A stretch of DNA of 64,000 nt from Thiohalocapsa sp. Its GTDB lineage: Bacteria; Pseudomonadota; Gammaproteobacteria; Chromatiales; Chromatiaceae. The position numbers were made by a program, and so were the translations under genes. Positions within the stretch are counted from its first letter, which is position 1. Every line of letters begins with the position of its first letter. Location: positions 1 through 64,000 of the forward strand of contig JAIPFF010000013.1 in the NCBI GenBank assembly GCA_021736785.1, in the 5' to 3' direction. Below the pieces are notes generated by a model. The model saw nothing but the letters and a program-made list of their open reading frames with translations, was not told where the DNA came from and did no database searches. Shown piece after piece: positions 52,485 to 62,086 of the stretch.

Positions 52485-53909
52485 TTATTGCCGCGCCAAC
52501 AGGAGCAGCTGTCCGTCGCGCAGGACGCGGGCGCTGTAGATGGCGCCCGCGCCGCGAATCGCGCGCCGCAGGTCCGTCAGGGATCCGACCGTCTGGCGAT
52601 TCATCTCCAGGATCAGGTCGCCCTCCCGCAGACCGGACAGCCAGGCCGGGCTGCCCGGGCGCAGCGGGCCGACCAGAACCAGCCGGCGGCGCCCGTGCGG
52701 CGACTGCCGCAGAACCTCGCCGATTAGGGCCCCTTCGAGCACCGGATCGAGCGCTTCGCCCTGCTGGAAATCGGCGTAGGGGTCGTCGACTGTGCCGCGC
52801 AGACGTTTGCGCTCGCCGTTGCGCAGAATCTCCAGTTGCAGCTCGCTGCCGGCGCGAAGCAGCCCGATCACGGTGCGCAAGTCCGCCGAGTTCCCGATCG
52901 GGCGGCCATTGACGGCGGTCACGACATCACCCGGCTTCAGCCCGGCGCGCTCGGCGGCGGAGTCCGGATCCACCGAAGAGATCACGGCGCCCCGGAAGAG
53001 CTCGATGTCCAGCGCCGAGGACAGTTCCGGCGTCAGATCCTGTGCCGCGGCGCCGAACAGGCCGCGGCGCACCGAGCCATGCTCAAGCAGCTGGTCCACG
53101 ACGGTACGCACCATATTGATCGGGATCGCGAAGCCGATGCCCACGTTGCCGCCGCCCGGCGCGAGGATGGCCGTATTGATGCCGACGAGCTCGCCGTTGA
53201 GATTCACCAACGGACCGCCGGAGTTGCCGGGATTGATGGACGCGTCGGTCTGGATGAAGCTCTCGTAGCCTTCGATACCGAGCCCGCTGCGCCCGAGCGC
53301 GCTGACGATGCCCGAGGTAACGGTCTGGGCCAGTCCGAAGGGGCTGCCGATGGCGACGACGAAGTCGCCGACCTGCAGGGCATCGGAGTCCGCCAGCGCG
53401 ACGGCGGTGAGGTCGTCGGCGGCTACCTGCAGCACGGCGATATCGGTCTCGGCATCGGAGCCGATCAAACGGGCGTCGACGCGGCGCCCGTCGTGCAGCG
53501 TCACACGGATACGATCCGCGTCGGCGAGGACGTGGTGATTGGTGACCACGAGGCCGCGCGCGGCGTCGACGACGACGCCGGAGCCGAGACTCTGATTCTC
53601 TCGCTGCGGGGGTCGGCCCGGAATGTCGAAAAAGCGCCGAAAGAACGGATCGCGCAGCAACGGATGTTCGTCGGCGGCAATCCGAGTCACCGTGGAGATG
53701 TTGACGACGCCGGGCATCACGCGCTTGAGCATCGGCGCGAGGCTGGGCAACGGCTGACCATCCACCCGAGCCGGCAGTGCGGCGGACGCCGCGGCAGGCA
53801 GCGCCGAGAGTCCGATGAGCAGCGCGATCAACAGAGCGATCGACGCTGCCGGGACGGCGCGTGATCGACCGCGCCGGTGGGCTGGTCTGCGCAAGGGGGC
53901 GGGGGTCAT
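52485..53909 (-). CDS. degQ: Do-type periplasmic serine protease DegQ/DegP
   Basis: It degrades or refolds damaged envelope proteins. The 474-residue precursor has an N-terminal signal (hydrophobic core IALLIALLIGLSAL), a chymotrypsin-like domain with His126 (TNHHVL), Asp156 (ETDIAVL) and Ser230 (NPGNSGGP), and two PDZ domains (~290-370 and ~385-470). The Q-linker is long and proline/arginine-rich (FDIPGRPPQRENQS), as in Deg proteases. It is an isolated minus-strand gene near ibpA, both envelope or protein-quality functions. Confidence 0.93.
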   Translation of the reverse strand: MTPAPLRRPAHRRGRSRAVPAASIALLIALLIGLSALPAAASAALPARVDGQPLPSLAPMLKRVMPGVVNISTVTRIAADEHPLLRDPFFRRFFDIPGRPPQRENQSLGSGVVVDAARGLVVTNHHVLADADRIRVTLHDGRRVDARLIGSDAETDIAVLQVAADDLTAVALADSDALQVGDFVVAIGSPFGLAQTVTSGIVSALGRSGLGIEGYESFIQTDASINPGNSGGPLVNLNGELVGINTAILAPGGGNVGIGFAIPINMVRTVVDQLLEHGSVRRGLFGAAAQDLTPELSSALDIELFRGAVISSVDPDSAAERAGLKPGDVVTAVNGRPIGNSADLRTVIGLLRAGSELQLEILRNGERKRLRGTVDDPYADFQQGEALDPVLEGALIGEVLRQSPHGRRRLVLVGPLRPGSPAWLSGLREGDLILEMNRQTVGSLTDLRRAIRGAGAIYSARVLRDGQLLLLARQ

Positions 53910-54067
53910 GCTGAGGATACGGGCATGTCGGAACAGGTCGGGCCGAGTCCGATCGAGTCGATTCGGGCCAGGCTCGGCAGCGCTTTCGCCGGCCGCACCG
54001 GACGATGCGCGGGTGCCCCCGGATGCGCCCGGTCATGCCGGTTTGGGCAAGGACACCGGCGCATGGC

Positions 54068-54526
54068 TCAGCTGCCTGCATTGCCGTCGATCGCCGGCCG
54101 GTTGCCGGAGCGAATCGTGATCTTGCGAGGCTTCATCGACTCCGGTACCTCGCGCACCAAGTCGATGTGCAGCAAGCCGTTTTCGAGCCTTGCATCGACG
54201 ATTTTCACATAGTCCGCCAGCTGAAAGCGACGCTCGAAGCTGCGCGTTGCGATCCCCCGGTGCAGGAAGCGCCGATGTGCGTCCTGCGGCTCTTCCTTTC
54301 GGGCACCGCTGACGGTGAGGAGGTTCTGGGCTGACTCGAGACTGAGATCTTCGCCGGTAAAGCCGGCGACAGCCATCGTGATGAGATAGCGATCCTCGCC
54401 GCGCAATTCGACGTTGTAAGGCGGATAGCCGCCGGAATCCGCGCGGTATGCACTTTCCAACGAGGAGGCCAGCCGATCGAAGCCGATCATCGAGCGAAAC
54501 AACGGAGAGAAGTCGATCGTTGTCAT
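54068..54526 (-). CDS. ibpA: Small heat-shock protein IbpA-like
   Basis: The 152-residue ATP-independent chaperone has an alpha-crystallin domain. TTIDFSPLFRSMIGFDRL and PPYNVELRGEDRYLITMAVAGF are characteristic of IbpA, and ATRSFERRFQLADYV and NGLLHIDLVREVPESMKPRKI continue the domain. The C-terminal IxI motif (KITI) is present. I chose the ATG at 54526, with AAGGA at good spacing; an ATG at 54532 is closer to that site. A weak sigma-32-like GTTGAAA lies far upstream on the minus strand. Confidence 0.93.
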   Translation of the reverse strand: MTTIDFSPLFRSMIGFDRLASSLESAYRADSGGYPPYNVELRGEDRYLITMAVAGFTGEDLSLESAQNLLTVSGARKEEPQDAHRRFLHRGIATRSFERRFQLADYVKIVDARLENGLLHIDLVREVPESMKPRKITIRSGNRPAIDGNAGS

Positions 54527-54964
54527 GGGCATGTCCTTTGACCGTCGGAGCCGAAACGAACCGTCATTGAAAACGCCGCGGTCGCCGTTAGAGCGATGGC
54601 GCTCGCCGGGCGAAGTTAAAGCGGCGCGGGCGCGTTTTCAACCGACGCCGGAATCGCGCCGGTATAGCGTCGGCAGGGGGCCCGCACGAGCGAACTATAC
54701 CGGAGACGCAACGCGGTTATAAAAGCGGCGGTGACGATCTCCGGCATCGGCCGGGCATGCGCGCAGAGCGCGGCCGGCGTGCACCGCTCGCTTGCCTCGG
54801 CGCATACCCGGATCGAGCGCTGCACCCGGCTTGGCGGGCACGCGGTACACGGCGCACGGCGAAGGCGAAATCTCTATACTCGGTGACCGTGTCCGAGCGC
54901 GGCTGCGGCTGAAAGTATCCGCCCGCGACCGGGCGCTATCCCCGCAATACGACAGGAGCGATCC
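54527..54964. other. Divergent region between ibpA and the Pro/Tyr/Gly-rich gene
   Basis: No gene is supported. A TATACT box (54875-54880) on the plus strand, with a weak -35, could drive the downstream gene. GTTGAAA on the minus strand (near 54642) partly matches a heat-shock -35. Confidence 0.4.
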
Positions 54965-55618
54965 ATGAACCAAACCTACAAGCCGCTGGCCGCGGCGAGC
55001 GTTGCAGCGCTGCTGTACACCGGCACCGCTCAGGCCTTCGAATTAAAAGACATTTTCAATCCCACCACATGGTTCGGCGTGCCGGAGCAGCAGAGCCAGC
55101 CCGCGCCTGCGCAGCAGGCTGGCTATGAAGTGACTCCGCCGGTGGGAACGCAGCCTGCGCCTGCCCCAACTCCGGCCTCGACTCCGGCACCGGCACCGAC
55201 TCCGGCAGCCGCCCCGCAATCGACTGCCGCCGCGCAGCCGGCCGCTGCATCACAGCCCGCACCGGCTGCGCCCGTTGCACAACCCGTCGCAAAGCCTGCC
55301 GCGCAGCAGGGCGAAGAAACGGCAGCTGCCGAGCCGGCCCCGGCGAGCGCCGACACGGACACCGCGCAAACCGGTCAGTCGATGCAGCCGCCGCGCTACC
55401 CGATGCCCCGCGGCTATGGCGTCGCTCCCGGCTACGGTGTTGCCCCGGGTTATTACGGGATGCCGGCCTACGGCCCGCCGATGGGATACGGCATGCCGGT
55501 TTACCGTGCGCCGGTCTATGGCCCGCCCCCGGGCTACGGCATGCCGCCCGCTTTCGGTATGCACCCCGCTTACGCGGCCCCGCAATCGGGTGACGGCAGC
55601 GACGCCGGCACGCAATAG
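54965..55618 (+). CDS. Secreted Pro/Ala- and Pro/Tyr/Gly-rich protein, sulfur-globule-like
   Basis: The 217-residue precursor has a signal peptide (cleavage after AQA, about residue 24). Residues ~40-130 are a Pro/Ala linker (APAPTPASTPAPAPTPAAAP) and residues ~145-205 repeat PGYG/PxYGxP units (GYGVAPGYGVAPGYYGMPAYG). Gly/Tyr repeats after a signal peptide recall the sulfur-globule envelope proteins of Chromatiaceae, but here proline and methionine are much more frequent, so the match is structural rather than certain. There is an ACAGGAG site before the ATG. A hairpin follows the stop. Confidence 0.7.
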   Translation: MNQTYKPLAAASVAALLYTGTAQAFELKDIFNPTTWFGVPEQQSQPAPAQQAGYEVTPPVGTQPAPAPTPASTPAPAPTPAAAPQSTAAAQPAAASQPAPAAPVAQPVAKPAAQQGEETAAAEPAPASADTDTAQTGQSMQPPRYPMPRGYGVAPGYGVAPGYYGMPAYGPPMGYGMPVYRAPVYGPPPGYGMPPAFGMHPAYAAPQSGDGSDAGTQ

Positions 55619-55665
55619 TCGGACAGCCCGTGTTCGGCTGTCCCGGCCGAACATCGGTTCGGAAA

Positions 55666-55690
55666 GCGCCCGCTGGCCAACAGCGGGCGC
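55666..55690 (+). terminator. Hairpin after the Pro/Tyr/Gly-rich gene
   Basis: GCGCCCGCTG, loop gccaa, and exact complement CAGCGGGCGC. The following bases are moderately T-rich (cgtgtgtttc). A smaller hairpin (GGACAGC/GCTGTCC) precedes it at 55621-55643. Confidence 0.55.
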
Positions 55691-55814
55691 CGTGTGTTTC
55701 GGTACAGGTTCCATCTGCTGGGCACGGCGCGACCTGGCCCTCCTCGAAACGCCGAATTTCGCCTCAACCTTTTCCGTGCTTATTCAATTCCGTCCGCAAG
55801 AGGTATCTGACCGT

Positions 55815-56171
55815 ATGGAGTTCCGACCCGTCATCAAGACCGCCATCCCGAAGCATCGGTATCAGATCGGGGATTTCTCGGCCTCGGTGCTGGGCGATAT
55901 AGAGAGCGGCGACCAGCGCCGATACCGCTACATCATGGCGATGGTGCCGATGGGCAGCGCCGAGCCGACGCTCTATGTGTGCTGCGAGCATGCGCCGCCG
56001 GCGCGTGCGTCCGAGGGGCGCTACGACATCCGCGTGGTCAACGACGCAATGGGCGAGATCGTCGACAGCGCCGACCATTGGGGCGATCTCGAGATCTTCT
56101 CGGAGCAGGCCATCGATTTGGCCAAGCAGATCCTCGGCCTGCGCAACGAGCAGGTGGTGAAGTTATCGTGA
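55815..56171 (+). CDS. Small conserved-looking protein, function unknown
   Basis: The 118-residue product (MEFRPVIKTAIPKHRYQIG...) has no signal peptide or membrane helix. It looks like a compact alpha/beta protein: YRYIMAMVPMG and TLYVCCEHAPP form strands, DIRVVNDAMGEIVDSADHW precedes a C-terminal helix (EQAIDLAKQILGL). The family is not recognised. The stop lies 15 bases from the convergent DUF4407 gene. Confidence 0.65.
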   Translation: MEFRPVIKTAIPKHRYQIGDFSASVLGDIESGDQRRYRYIMAMVPMGSAEPTLYVCCEHAPPARASEGRYDIRVVNDAMGEIVDSADHWGDLEIFSEQAIDLAKQILGLRNEQVVKLS

Positions 56172-56186
56172 CGGCGCTCGGCGTCG

Positions 56187-58613
56187 TCAGCCACGCGCCA
56201 ACAGCAACGTGTCGAGTCGCTCGCGGTGTTGAGCAACGCGCCGGTCGACCATCGCCGCTTCCGACGCCAAAGCGTCGTGTGATTGCCGTAGCGCGTCGTG
56301 CTCCGCCTGCAGCGCGAGCAGTTCCGTGTGACGCAGGTCGCGGCGGCCTGCCAGCTCCTTGTGATCGCGCTCCAAGACCTTCAGCTTGCGCTCCGCGTTG
56401 CGCCGCGTGATCGCGGCCGGGCTATCACTACCGAACAGGCGCAAGGCCCGCGGAGCGACTTCGGCAGCCTCGTCGATGCGCGATTGCAGTACCTCCATGC
56501 GCTCCTTTTTCTCCCGCAGCCGCTCGTCGAGCTGGCGCAGGTCGTGCTCGACTTGATTGATCTTGCCCGTGCGCTCGGCAATGCGCATGCGCAGATCGCC
56601 GAGGGCAGCGTGCTGCGTCGCTTGCTGGGCCTGCTCTTCGGCGAGCAACTCGCGGGTCTTGTCGATGCGAAGGCGTCTTGATTCGCGATCCTGCCGCCGC
56701 GTCATCTCGTCCCCGGTTTGCCGCAGCTCGAGCTCGCGCAGCCGGCGCTGATCATCGAGCGCCATCTGACGGAGCCGCGTCTCTTCGCGCGCGGAGCGGC
56801 GCGCATCCTCGTAGGCACTGCGCCGCTGGCGCAACTCCTCTTCCTCCACCGCGCGCTGCTGCTCCCAGGCCTCGCTTTTTCGGGCCAGCTCCGTGTCCAG
56901 CCGCTCGCGCTCGGCGGCGTACTCGTGCTCGAGCCGTTGCAGGGCGAGGTCGTGCGCTCGCTTGGCCTCGGCGCGCTGCTGCTCTAGGCGCTCGACCTCG
57001 AGACGCGTCTCGCCGTCGAGGCGCTTGCGCTTTTCCTCCAATTGCAGATCCAACTCGCGGCGGCGGGCGTCGAGCTCCGCTTCCCGGTGCTTGCGCTCCA
57101 GCACCAGGCGCTCGTCGATGTCCCGGCGCTGGCGCTGCAGCAGCTCCAGCTCGTAGTCGCGGTCGGAGAGAAGCCGTTGCACCCGGGCTTCGGCGGAAAC
57201 GACGGTCTTGATCTGTTCGAAGTAGGCGTCGGGGTCGCGCTCGTACAATTCCCAAAGCCGGGCGAACTCGACCGGCGACAGGCGCTTGTGCGGCTCGTCG
57301 TGATCGTCGAATCCTGGTATGTGGCCGAGGCCGCCGGCCAAGTACTTCGCGTATTGCAGCTGTGTCGTCTCGCTGTAGTAAGCGTGAACGGAAGAAGGCT
57401 CGAACAGCTTCAGTGCGATCAACGCGAAGAACAGAATGCCCAGCGCCGCTTGGGCAAAGCCCTCGACGGTCTCGAAATGGGGGACGCCCACTTCACCGGG
57501 GCTTTCGCGCAGCGCGCTCAGGGCCTTCGAGCGTGCGGCGAACGTCAGGCGCGGGGGCGACGCCGGCGGCTGCTGCGCGATGACCTCGTCGGTGAGCCGC
57601 TCGATCAGCCGCCGTTGCTCGCTGCGCGTCTCCTGCAGCGCGTCGGAGCGCTGTTCGAGGCGTTGCTGTTGCTCGTCGATGGCCGCTTCCACATCGGCCA
57701 GTCGGGCGTCGCGCTCGGCTTGTATCTCCGCCAGCGTGGCCTGCAGCAGGTTGGCGCGCTCGTCCCACTTGCGCGCTTCCGGCCCGTAGCCCTCGGGGCG
57801 GCCTTCGCGGCCGAGCACCTCGTCGCCGACACGGGCGCGGGCCGCGGCCAGGTCGCGGGTCAGCACCTCGATCTCGGGTCTGTACTCGGCCTCGATGCGG
57901 GCGCGTCGCTCCTGCTCGCCCTGCAGCGTCTCCGACAGCCGCTCGATCTCCTGCTCAAGGGAGGCGATGCCGGCCGCGAGTCCGGCGTCGATTTGCGCCG
58001 CGCGGGCCTGGACCTGCTCGCGGATGGTGGCATCGCGTTGCTTGAAATACTGCTCGACTTGCGCCTCGTGATAGCCGGCGATGTCATCGGCGCGAATGAG
58101 CTTCTCGATGAAGGGGGCGGTGACATACAGAGACACGGCGACGATGCCGACGCGCGCGACGATGCCGAGTGTCCAGCGCAGAACCGGCCCGATGCCGGAC
58201 GCGCCGCGGGCGTCGCTGCCGCGCAGGGACGGGCGCTCGGACATGATCAGCGACGAGTCCACGATCCAGACGATCGAGAACATCAGCAAGAACATGAACG
58301 CGGCCACCGGCAGCGCGAGCCAGCGGCTCGCCTCCGGCACGATGGAACTGCCGACCGCGGCCCAGACGAAACCCTCGATGCTCGCCATCAGCATGATGAC
58401 GATCCAGGCCGACCAGAGCCAGACCGAGACCGCCGGCGTGATCAGGCGCCGCCCGTAGGGACGCAGCGTGAAATAGTCGCGCAGACGCAGGCCGCGGTCC
58501 GTGTCGTCCCCGTCGGCGTGCGGGTCGGCGCCGGATCCGGAACCGGAGGCAGCGTCCGAGCCGCCGGCCTCTTTCCGGCGTCGGCGGCGGACGTTTCGCA
58601 GAAAGTTCAACAT
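56187..58613 (-). CDS. DUF4407-type membrane protein with long coiled coils
   Basis: The 808-residue protein has three N-terminal helices (~60-90, 98-120, 147-168), a coiled coil (~185-350), a fourth helix (~388-405, AALGILFFALIALKLF) and about 400 residues of charged, almost continuous coiled coil (QRRDIDERLVLERKHREAEL). The N-terminal half fits DUF4407; the long C-terminal coil is an unusual extension. I chose the ATG at 58613, 17 bases after the hisG stop. Function is unknown; a scaffold or tether is possible. Confidence 0.75.
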   Translation of the reverse strand: MLNFLRNVRRRRRKEAGGSDAASGSGSGADPHADGDDTDRGLRLRDYFTLRPYGRRLITPAVSVWLWSAWIVIMLMASIEGFVWAAVGSSIVPEASRWLALPVAAFMFLLMFSIVWIVDSSLIMSERPSLRGSDARGASGIGPVLRWTLGIVARVGIVAVSLYVTAPFIEKLIRADDIAGYHEAQVEQYFKQRDATIREQVQARAAQIDAGLAAGIASLEQEIERLSETLQGEQERRARIEAEYRPEIEVLTRDLAAARARVGDEVLGREGRPEGYGPEARKWDERANLLQATLAEIQAERDARLADVEAAIDEQQQRLEQRSDALQETRSEQRRLIERLTDEVIAQQPPASPPRLTFAARSKALSALRESPGEVGVPHFETVEGFAQAALGILFFALIALKLFEPSSVHAYYSETTQLQYAKYLAGGLGHIPGFDDHDEPHKRLSPVEFARLWELYERDPDAYFEQIKTVVSAEARVQRLLSDRDYELELLQRQRRDIDERLVLERKHREAELDARRRELDLQLEEKRKRLDGETRLEVERLEQQRAEAKRAHDLALQRLEHEYAAERERLDTELARKSEAWEQQRAVEEEELRQRRSAYEDARRSAREETRLRQMALDDQRRLRELELRQTGDEMTRRQDRESRRLRIDKTRELLAEEQAQQATQHAALGDLRMRIAERTGKINQVEHDLRQLDERLREKKERMEVLQSRIDEAAEVAPRALRLFGSDSPAAITRRNAERKLKVLERDHKELAGRRDLRHTELLALQAEHDALRQSHDALASEAAMVDRRVAQHRERLDTLLLARG

Positions 58614-58629
58614 GGAAGTAAACAGGGGC

Positions 58630-59502
58630 TCACACCATCTTCCTGAGGGCATACTCCAAGATGCCCTCGGCGCCGGCGGCCCGCAATCGGGGAATCAAAT
58701 CGCGCACGCAGCCCGCATCGACGATGGTCTCGACGGCCAGCCATTGGCGGTCGTAAAGGTGGCTGACGGTCGGCGCGTGGAGACTCGGCAACAACTCGAC
58801 GACAGCGTCGACCCGCTCCGCCGGCACATTGCACTTGAGCGCGACCTTGTTGCGCGCCGCCAAGGCAGCCTGCAGCATCAGCGCGATCTGCTCGATGCGG
58901 GCGCGCCGGTCGGGGTCGCGCATCGCGGCGCGGTTGGCGATCAGTCGGGTGTCGGTGATCAGCAGGTCTTCGACAATGCGAAGGCCGTGCGCGCGAATAG
59001 TGCTGCCGGTCTCGGTGATCTCGACGACGGCGTCCACCAGCCCGTCGACGGCCTTCGCTTCGGTCGCGCCCCAGGAGAACTCCACGTCTGCCTCGATGCC
59101 CCGCTCGGCGAGCCAGCGGCGGGTGAACCCGACCAGTTCGGTGGCGATTTTGCAGCCGCCGAGATCCGATGCGGCGCGGATCGGCGAAGATTCGGGGACC
59201 ACGAGCACCCAGCGGCTCGGGTGGTTCGACGCTTTCGAATAGGTCAGCGTGCAGATCTGCTCGACTTCGGCATCGGTCTCGAGAATCCAGTCGAGTCCGG
59301 TCAATCCCAGATCCAGCGTTCCGCGCTGGACGTAGCGCGCCATCTCTTGCGCGCGGACCAGCGAGCAGCGGATGTTCGGGTCATCGATATCCGGGTAGTA
59401 GTTTCTGGAATGCGGCGTAATGCGCCAGCCTGCCTGCTCGAACAGATGGATGGTCGCGTCCTGCAGGCTGCCTTTGGGAATGCCGAGCTTGAGCGGATGC
59501 AT
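58630..59502 (-). CDS. hisG: ATP phosphoribosyltransferase, long form HisG
   Basis: HisG starts histidine synthesis by joining ATP and PRPP. The 290-residue protein is the long, histidine-inhibited type. LKLGIPKGSLQDATIHLFEQAGW and TLDLGLTGLDWI belong to domain 1, KIATELVGFTRRWLAERGI to domain 2, and the PRPP loop is VDAVVEITETGSTIRAHGL. The C-terminal regulatory domain is about residues 215-290 (KVALKCNVPAERVDAVVELLPSL). No hisZ or other his gene is adjacent. A DUF4407 gene follows. Confidence 0.95.
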   Translation of the reverse strand: MHPLKLGIPKGSLQDATIHLFEQAGWRITPHSRNYYPDIDDPNIRCSLVRAQEMARYVQRGTLDLGLTGLDWILETDAEVEQICTLTYSKASNHPSRWVLVVPESSPIRAASDLGGCKIATELVGFTRRWLAERGIEADVEFSWGATEAKAVDGLVDAVVEITETGSTIRAHGLRIVEDLLITDTRLIANRAAMRDPDRRARIEQIALMLQAALAARNKVALKCNVPAERVDAVVELLPSLHAPTVSHLYDRQWLAVETIVDAGCVRDLIPRLRAAGAEGILEYALRKMV

Positions 59503-59584
59503 AGGGGATACCGGCGCTGTGATCGTGCTGAGGGCCGATTATCCCGTAAAACTACGAGGGTGACTAAGTTTGCGCTGCTCTCGG

Positions 59585-62086
59585 TCACTGCGCCGGCGGC
59601 GTTGGGTCCGAGATCGCAACACCAGGCGGCTGCCAAAGGAGCGCGCCCGAGAGCATACCGGCCGCCGCCTCGGCGCTGCAGGGCCGCGCGAACAAATACC
59701 CTTGCCCCAAATCGCACCCGATGGCGTGCAACGCCGCCGCGGTTTCTTCGCGCTCGATTCCTTCGGCCACGACGGCCAAACCCAGACTATGGCCGAGGGT
59801 GACGATGGTGGCGATGATATTGCGCCCGCTCGCCTGTTCTTGCATGTCGTGGACGAAAGAACGGTCGATTTTGAGCGTGTCGAGCGGGAACTGGTGCAGG
59901 AAGCTCAACGAGGAATAGCCGGTGCCGAAATCGTCCATGCTGAGCCGGATGCCGAGCGAGCGCAGCGATTCCAGCGTTGCGCGTGCCTGCGCCGGCGCAT
60001 CCATGATGGTGCTCTCGGTAATTTCCAGGCAGAGATTACGCGGATTGCAACCGGTGCGGTGCAGAATGTCGCCTAACAGGTCGCAAAAGCCGGGATCGTC
60101 GAGCTGGCAGCGCGAGATGTTGGCGCTGACGCGCAGGTCGCTGCGATGGGGGAATTGCTCGATCCAGCCGGCCGCCTGCAGACAGGTGTGCTCGATCACC
60201 CAAGCGCCGAGCGGCAGGATGAGTCTGCTCTCCTCCGCCAGCGCAATGAAGCGGTCCGGGGACAGCAGACCCTCCTCCGGATGTTGCCAGCGTACCAGCG
60301 CCTCGAAGCCTTCGACGCGTCCCGTGGACATGTTGACCAGCGGCTGGAACAGCAGCCGCAGCTCGTTCTCGGCGATGGCGCGCCGAAGCGCGTTTTCCAA
60401 CCGCAGCCGATCGATGGCGTGGCGGTGCATGCTCGGATGGAAGCGGCGGCAGCCGCCGAATGCAGCCGCCTTCGCCTCGTACATCGCGAGCTCGGCGTCG
60501 CGCAGCATGTCCTCGCCGCGGGCGTTGCCGTCGCCGTGCACCACGAAGCCGATGCTCGCGCTCGGATGCAGTTCGACATCGTCGATGATCAGCGGCTCCT
60601 TCAACGACTTCAGCACCCGCTGAGACACATAGAGGGCGTCCTCTTCGCGCGAGATGGGGTTCAGCAGGACTGCGAACTCGTCGCCGCCGAGGCGCGCGAT
60701 GTCGTCGCCCGGGCGCAGACATGTGATCAGTCGGCGCGCGACCGATTCCAGCAGCAGGTTGCCCGCCTGATAACCGAGGCTGTCGTTGACGCGCTTGAAC
60801 CGGTCGAGATCCATGACCAGCAACGCAAAGCACTTCTCCGTTTCACGTGCGGCTTGCGCCAACGCCTGGTCGAGCCGGTCGACCAAAAGGGTGCGGGTAG
60901 CGAGACCGGTCAGGCTGTCGTAAAGGGCTTCTTGCCGGGCGCGTGTTTCCACCAGATGATGCTGCGTGACATCGTTCATGACGATAATCAGCCGCAGCCC
61001 GTTGTCGATCGTGGCGGTGCCGAACTGGACGTCAAGCCAGATCGGCTCGCCGCCGGCGCTCGAGAGCTGCCATTGGGCGCGATGCGTCACGCCGGACTGG
61101 ATACGGCGCAGCAGCAGCCGGAACGAGCTCGGCTCATCGAGCGGGTAGCCGGGGCGAAGATCGGTGATATCCATGCCTATCAGCGTGCCGTTATCGCGCT
61201 GCAGAATGCTTGCGGATGCCGGGTTGGCCTCCAGGATCCTGCGCGTTGCGATATCGACGATCAGGATGCCCTCGCTGATGCTGTCGACGATGCTGCGATA
61301 GCGGGTCTCGGAAGCGCGCAGCGTCGCATTGGCCGATTTGACGCGCATCAGCTGCACGAAGAGATCAAGCGCGGCCGAGAACGGAGCGCGGTCGGCGTCC
61401 GCGTCGTCGGGCGTCTCCGGCAGACGCGGCTTCGGCCGTGCGGCGCCGAGCAGCGTCAGGTCGTCGCGAACGGCTTCCAGCACGTACCTTAGCTCGGCGT
61501 CGGCCGGCTGCGGGATGATGCGCACGACGGCACCGTTTGCACCGTCCGGCGACACCTGCCAGTCGTCGCCGTCTTGCGTTCCCGGCGATTGCGTCCCGCG
61601 ATAGGCCGGGCCCGGTGCCGACGCGTCTTTGGATTCGGCCGATGTCCACTCTTCGATCCGCGGCCGCGGGGGGTGCCCGAGATGCGGCGGCGGCTCGGCG
61701 GCCGATTCCTGTTCCTGCAGCGGCGCGTCCGCGGCGTCGCCGGATGCCGAATCCAAGGCAGCCGCGAGCAGCGCCTCGGTGTGCTTGCCGACGGCGGCGA
61801 GCAGGCGCCGCCGGCCCCCGGGCTCGGTCTTCATGATGGCAGCCGAGTCGAGTTGCAGCCGATCGACCAAAATGCGCAGGAAGCGCCTCGCGGCGGTCTT
61901 GGCCGGCACTTCGCTTGCGGTCAGCGTGTGGATTTCGCGCGCCAGCGCCGCCGTCATCCGCTGCCGATGCAGTTCTGCCTTTCCCTCGAGCAGTTGCTGC
62001 TGCAGCCTCAGAACTCGCCCGCCGACGCGGTTGCATTGCCGGCGCAGGTGCGCCAATTCATCGCGGGCGTCGGCCTCTTTGTTCAC
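59585..62086 (-). CDS. PAS-GGDEF-EAL signalling protein downstream of FIST sensor
   Basis: This 833-residue cytoplasmic protein may make and break c-di-GMP. An N-terminal coiled coil and a GAF-like region broken by a low-complexity insertion (residues ~130-180) precede a PAS domain (~255-375: RYRSIVDSISEGILIVDIATR). The GGDEF motif (467-471, RLGGDEFAV) is intact, with the I-site RPGD five residues before it. The EAL domain (~585-815) has FEALVRWQHP, DDFGTGYSSLSFL, LKIDRSFV and AEGIE, all needed for activity. The GTG start overlaps the FIST gene stop (GTGA), so FIST and this protein are likely partners. Confidence 0.92.
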   Translation of the reverse strand: MNKEADARDELAHLRRQCNRVGGRVLRLQQQLLEGKAELHRQRMTAALAREIHTLTASEVPAKTAARRFLRILVDRLQLDSAAIMKTEPGGRRRLLAAVGKHTEALLAAALDSASGDAADAPLQEQESAAEPPPHLGHPPRPRIEEWTSAESKDASAPGPAYRGTQSPGTQDGDDWQVSPDGANGAVVRIIPQPADAELRYVLEAVRDDLTLLGAARPKPRLPETPDDADADRAPFSAALDLFVQLMRVKSANATLRASETRYRSIVDSISEGILIVDIATRRILEANPASASILQRDNGTLIGMDITDLRPGYPLDEPSSFRLLLRRIQSGVTHRAQWQLSSAGGEPIWLDVQFGTATIDNGLRLIIVMNDVTQHHLVETRARQEALYDSLTGLATRTLLVDRLDQALAQAARETEKCFALLVMDLDRFKRVNDSLGYQAGNLLLESVARRLITCLRPGDDIARLGGDEFAVLLNPISREEDALYVSQRVLKSLKEPLIIDDVELHPSASIGFVVHGDGNARGEDMLRDAELAMYEAKAAAFGGCRRFHPSMHRHAIDRLRLENALRRAIAENELRLLFQPLVNMSTGRVEGFEALVRWQHPEEGLLSPDRFIALAEESRLILPLGAWVIEHTCLQAAGWIEQFPHRSDLRVSANISRCQLDDPGFCDLLGDILHRTGCNPRNLCLEITESTIMDAPAQARATLESLRSLGIRLSMDDFGTGYSSLSFLHQFPLDTLKIDRSFVHDMQEQASGRNIIATIVTLGHSLGLAVVAEGIEREETAAALHAIGCDLGQGYLFARPCSAEAAAGMLSGALLWQPPGVAISDPTPPAQ

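Noticed and set aside
54600..54660. A sigma-32 promoter for ibpA.
   Set aside because: A GTTGAAA element is present but the matching -10 (CCCCAT) is not, and it is more than 100 bases from the gene.
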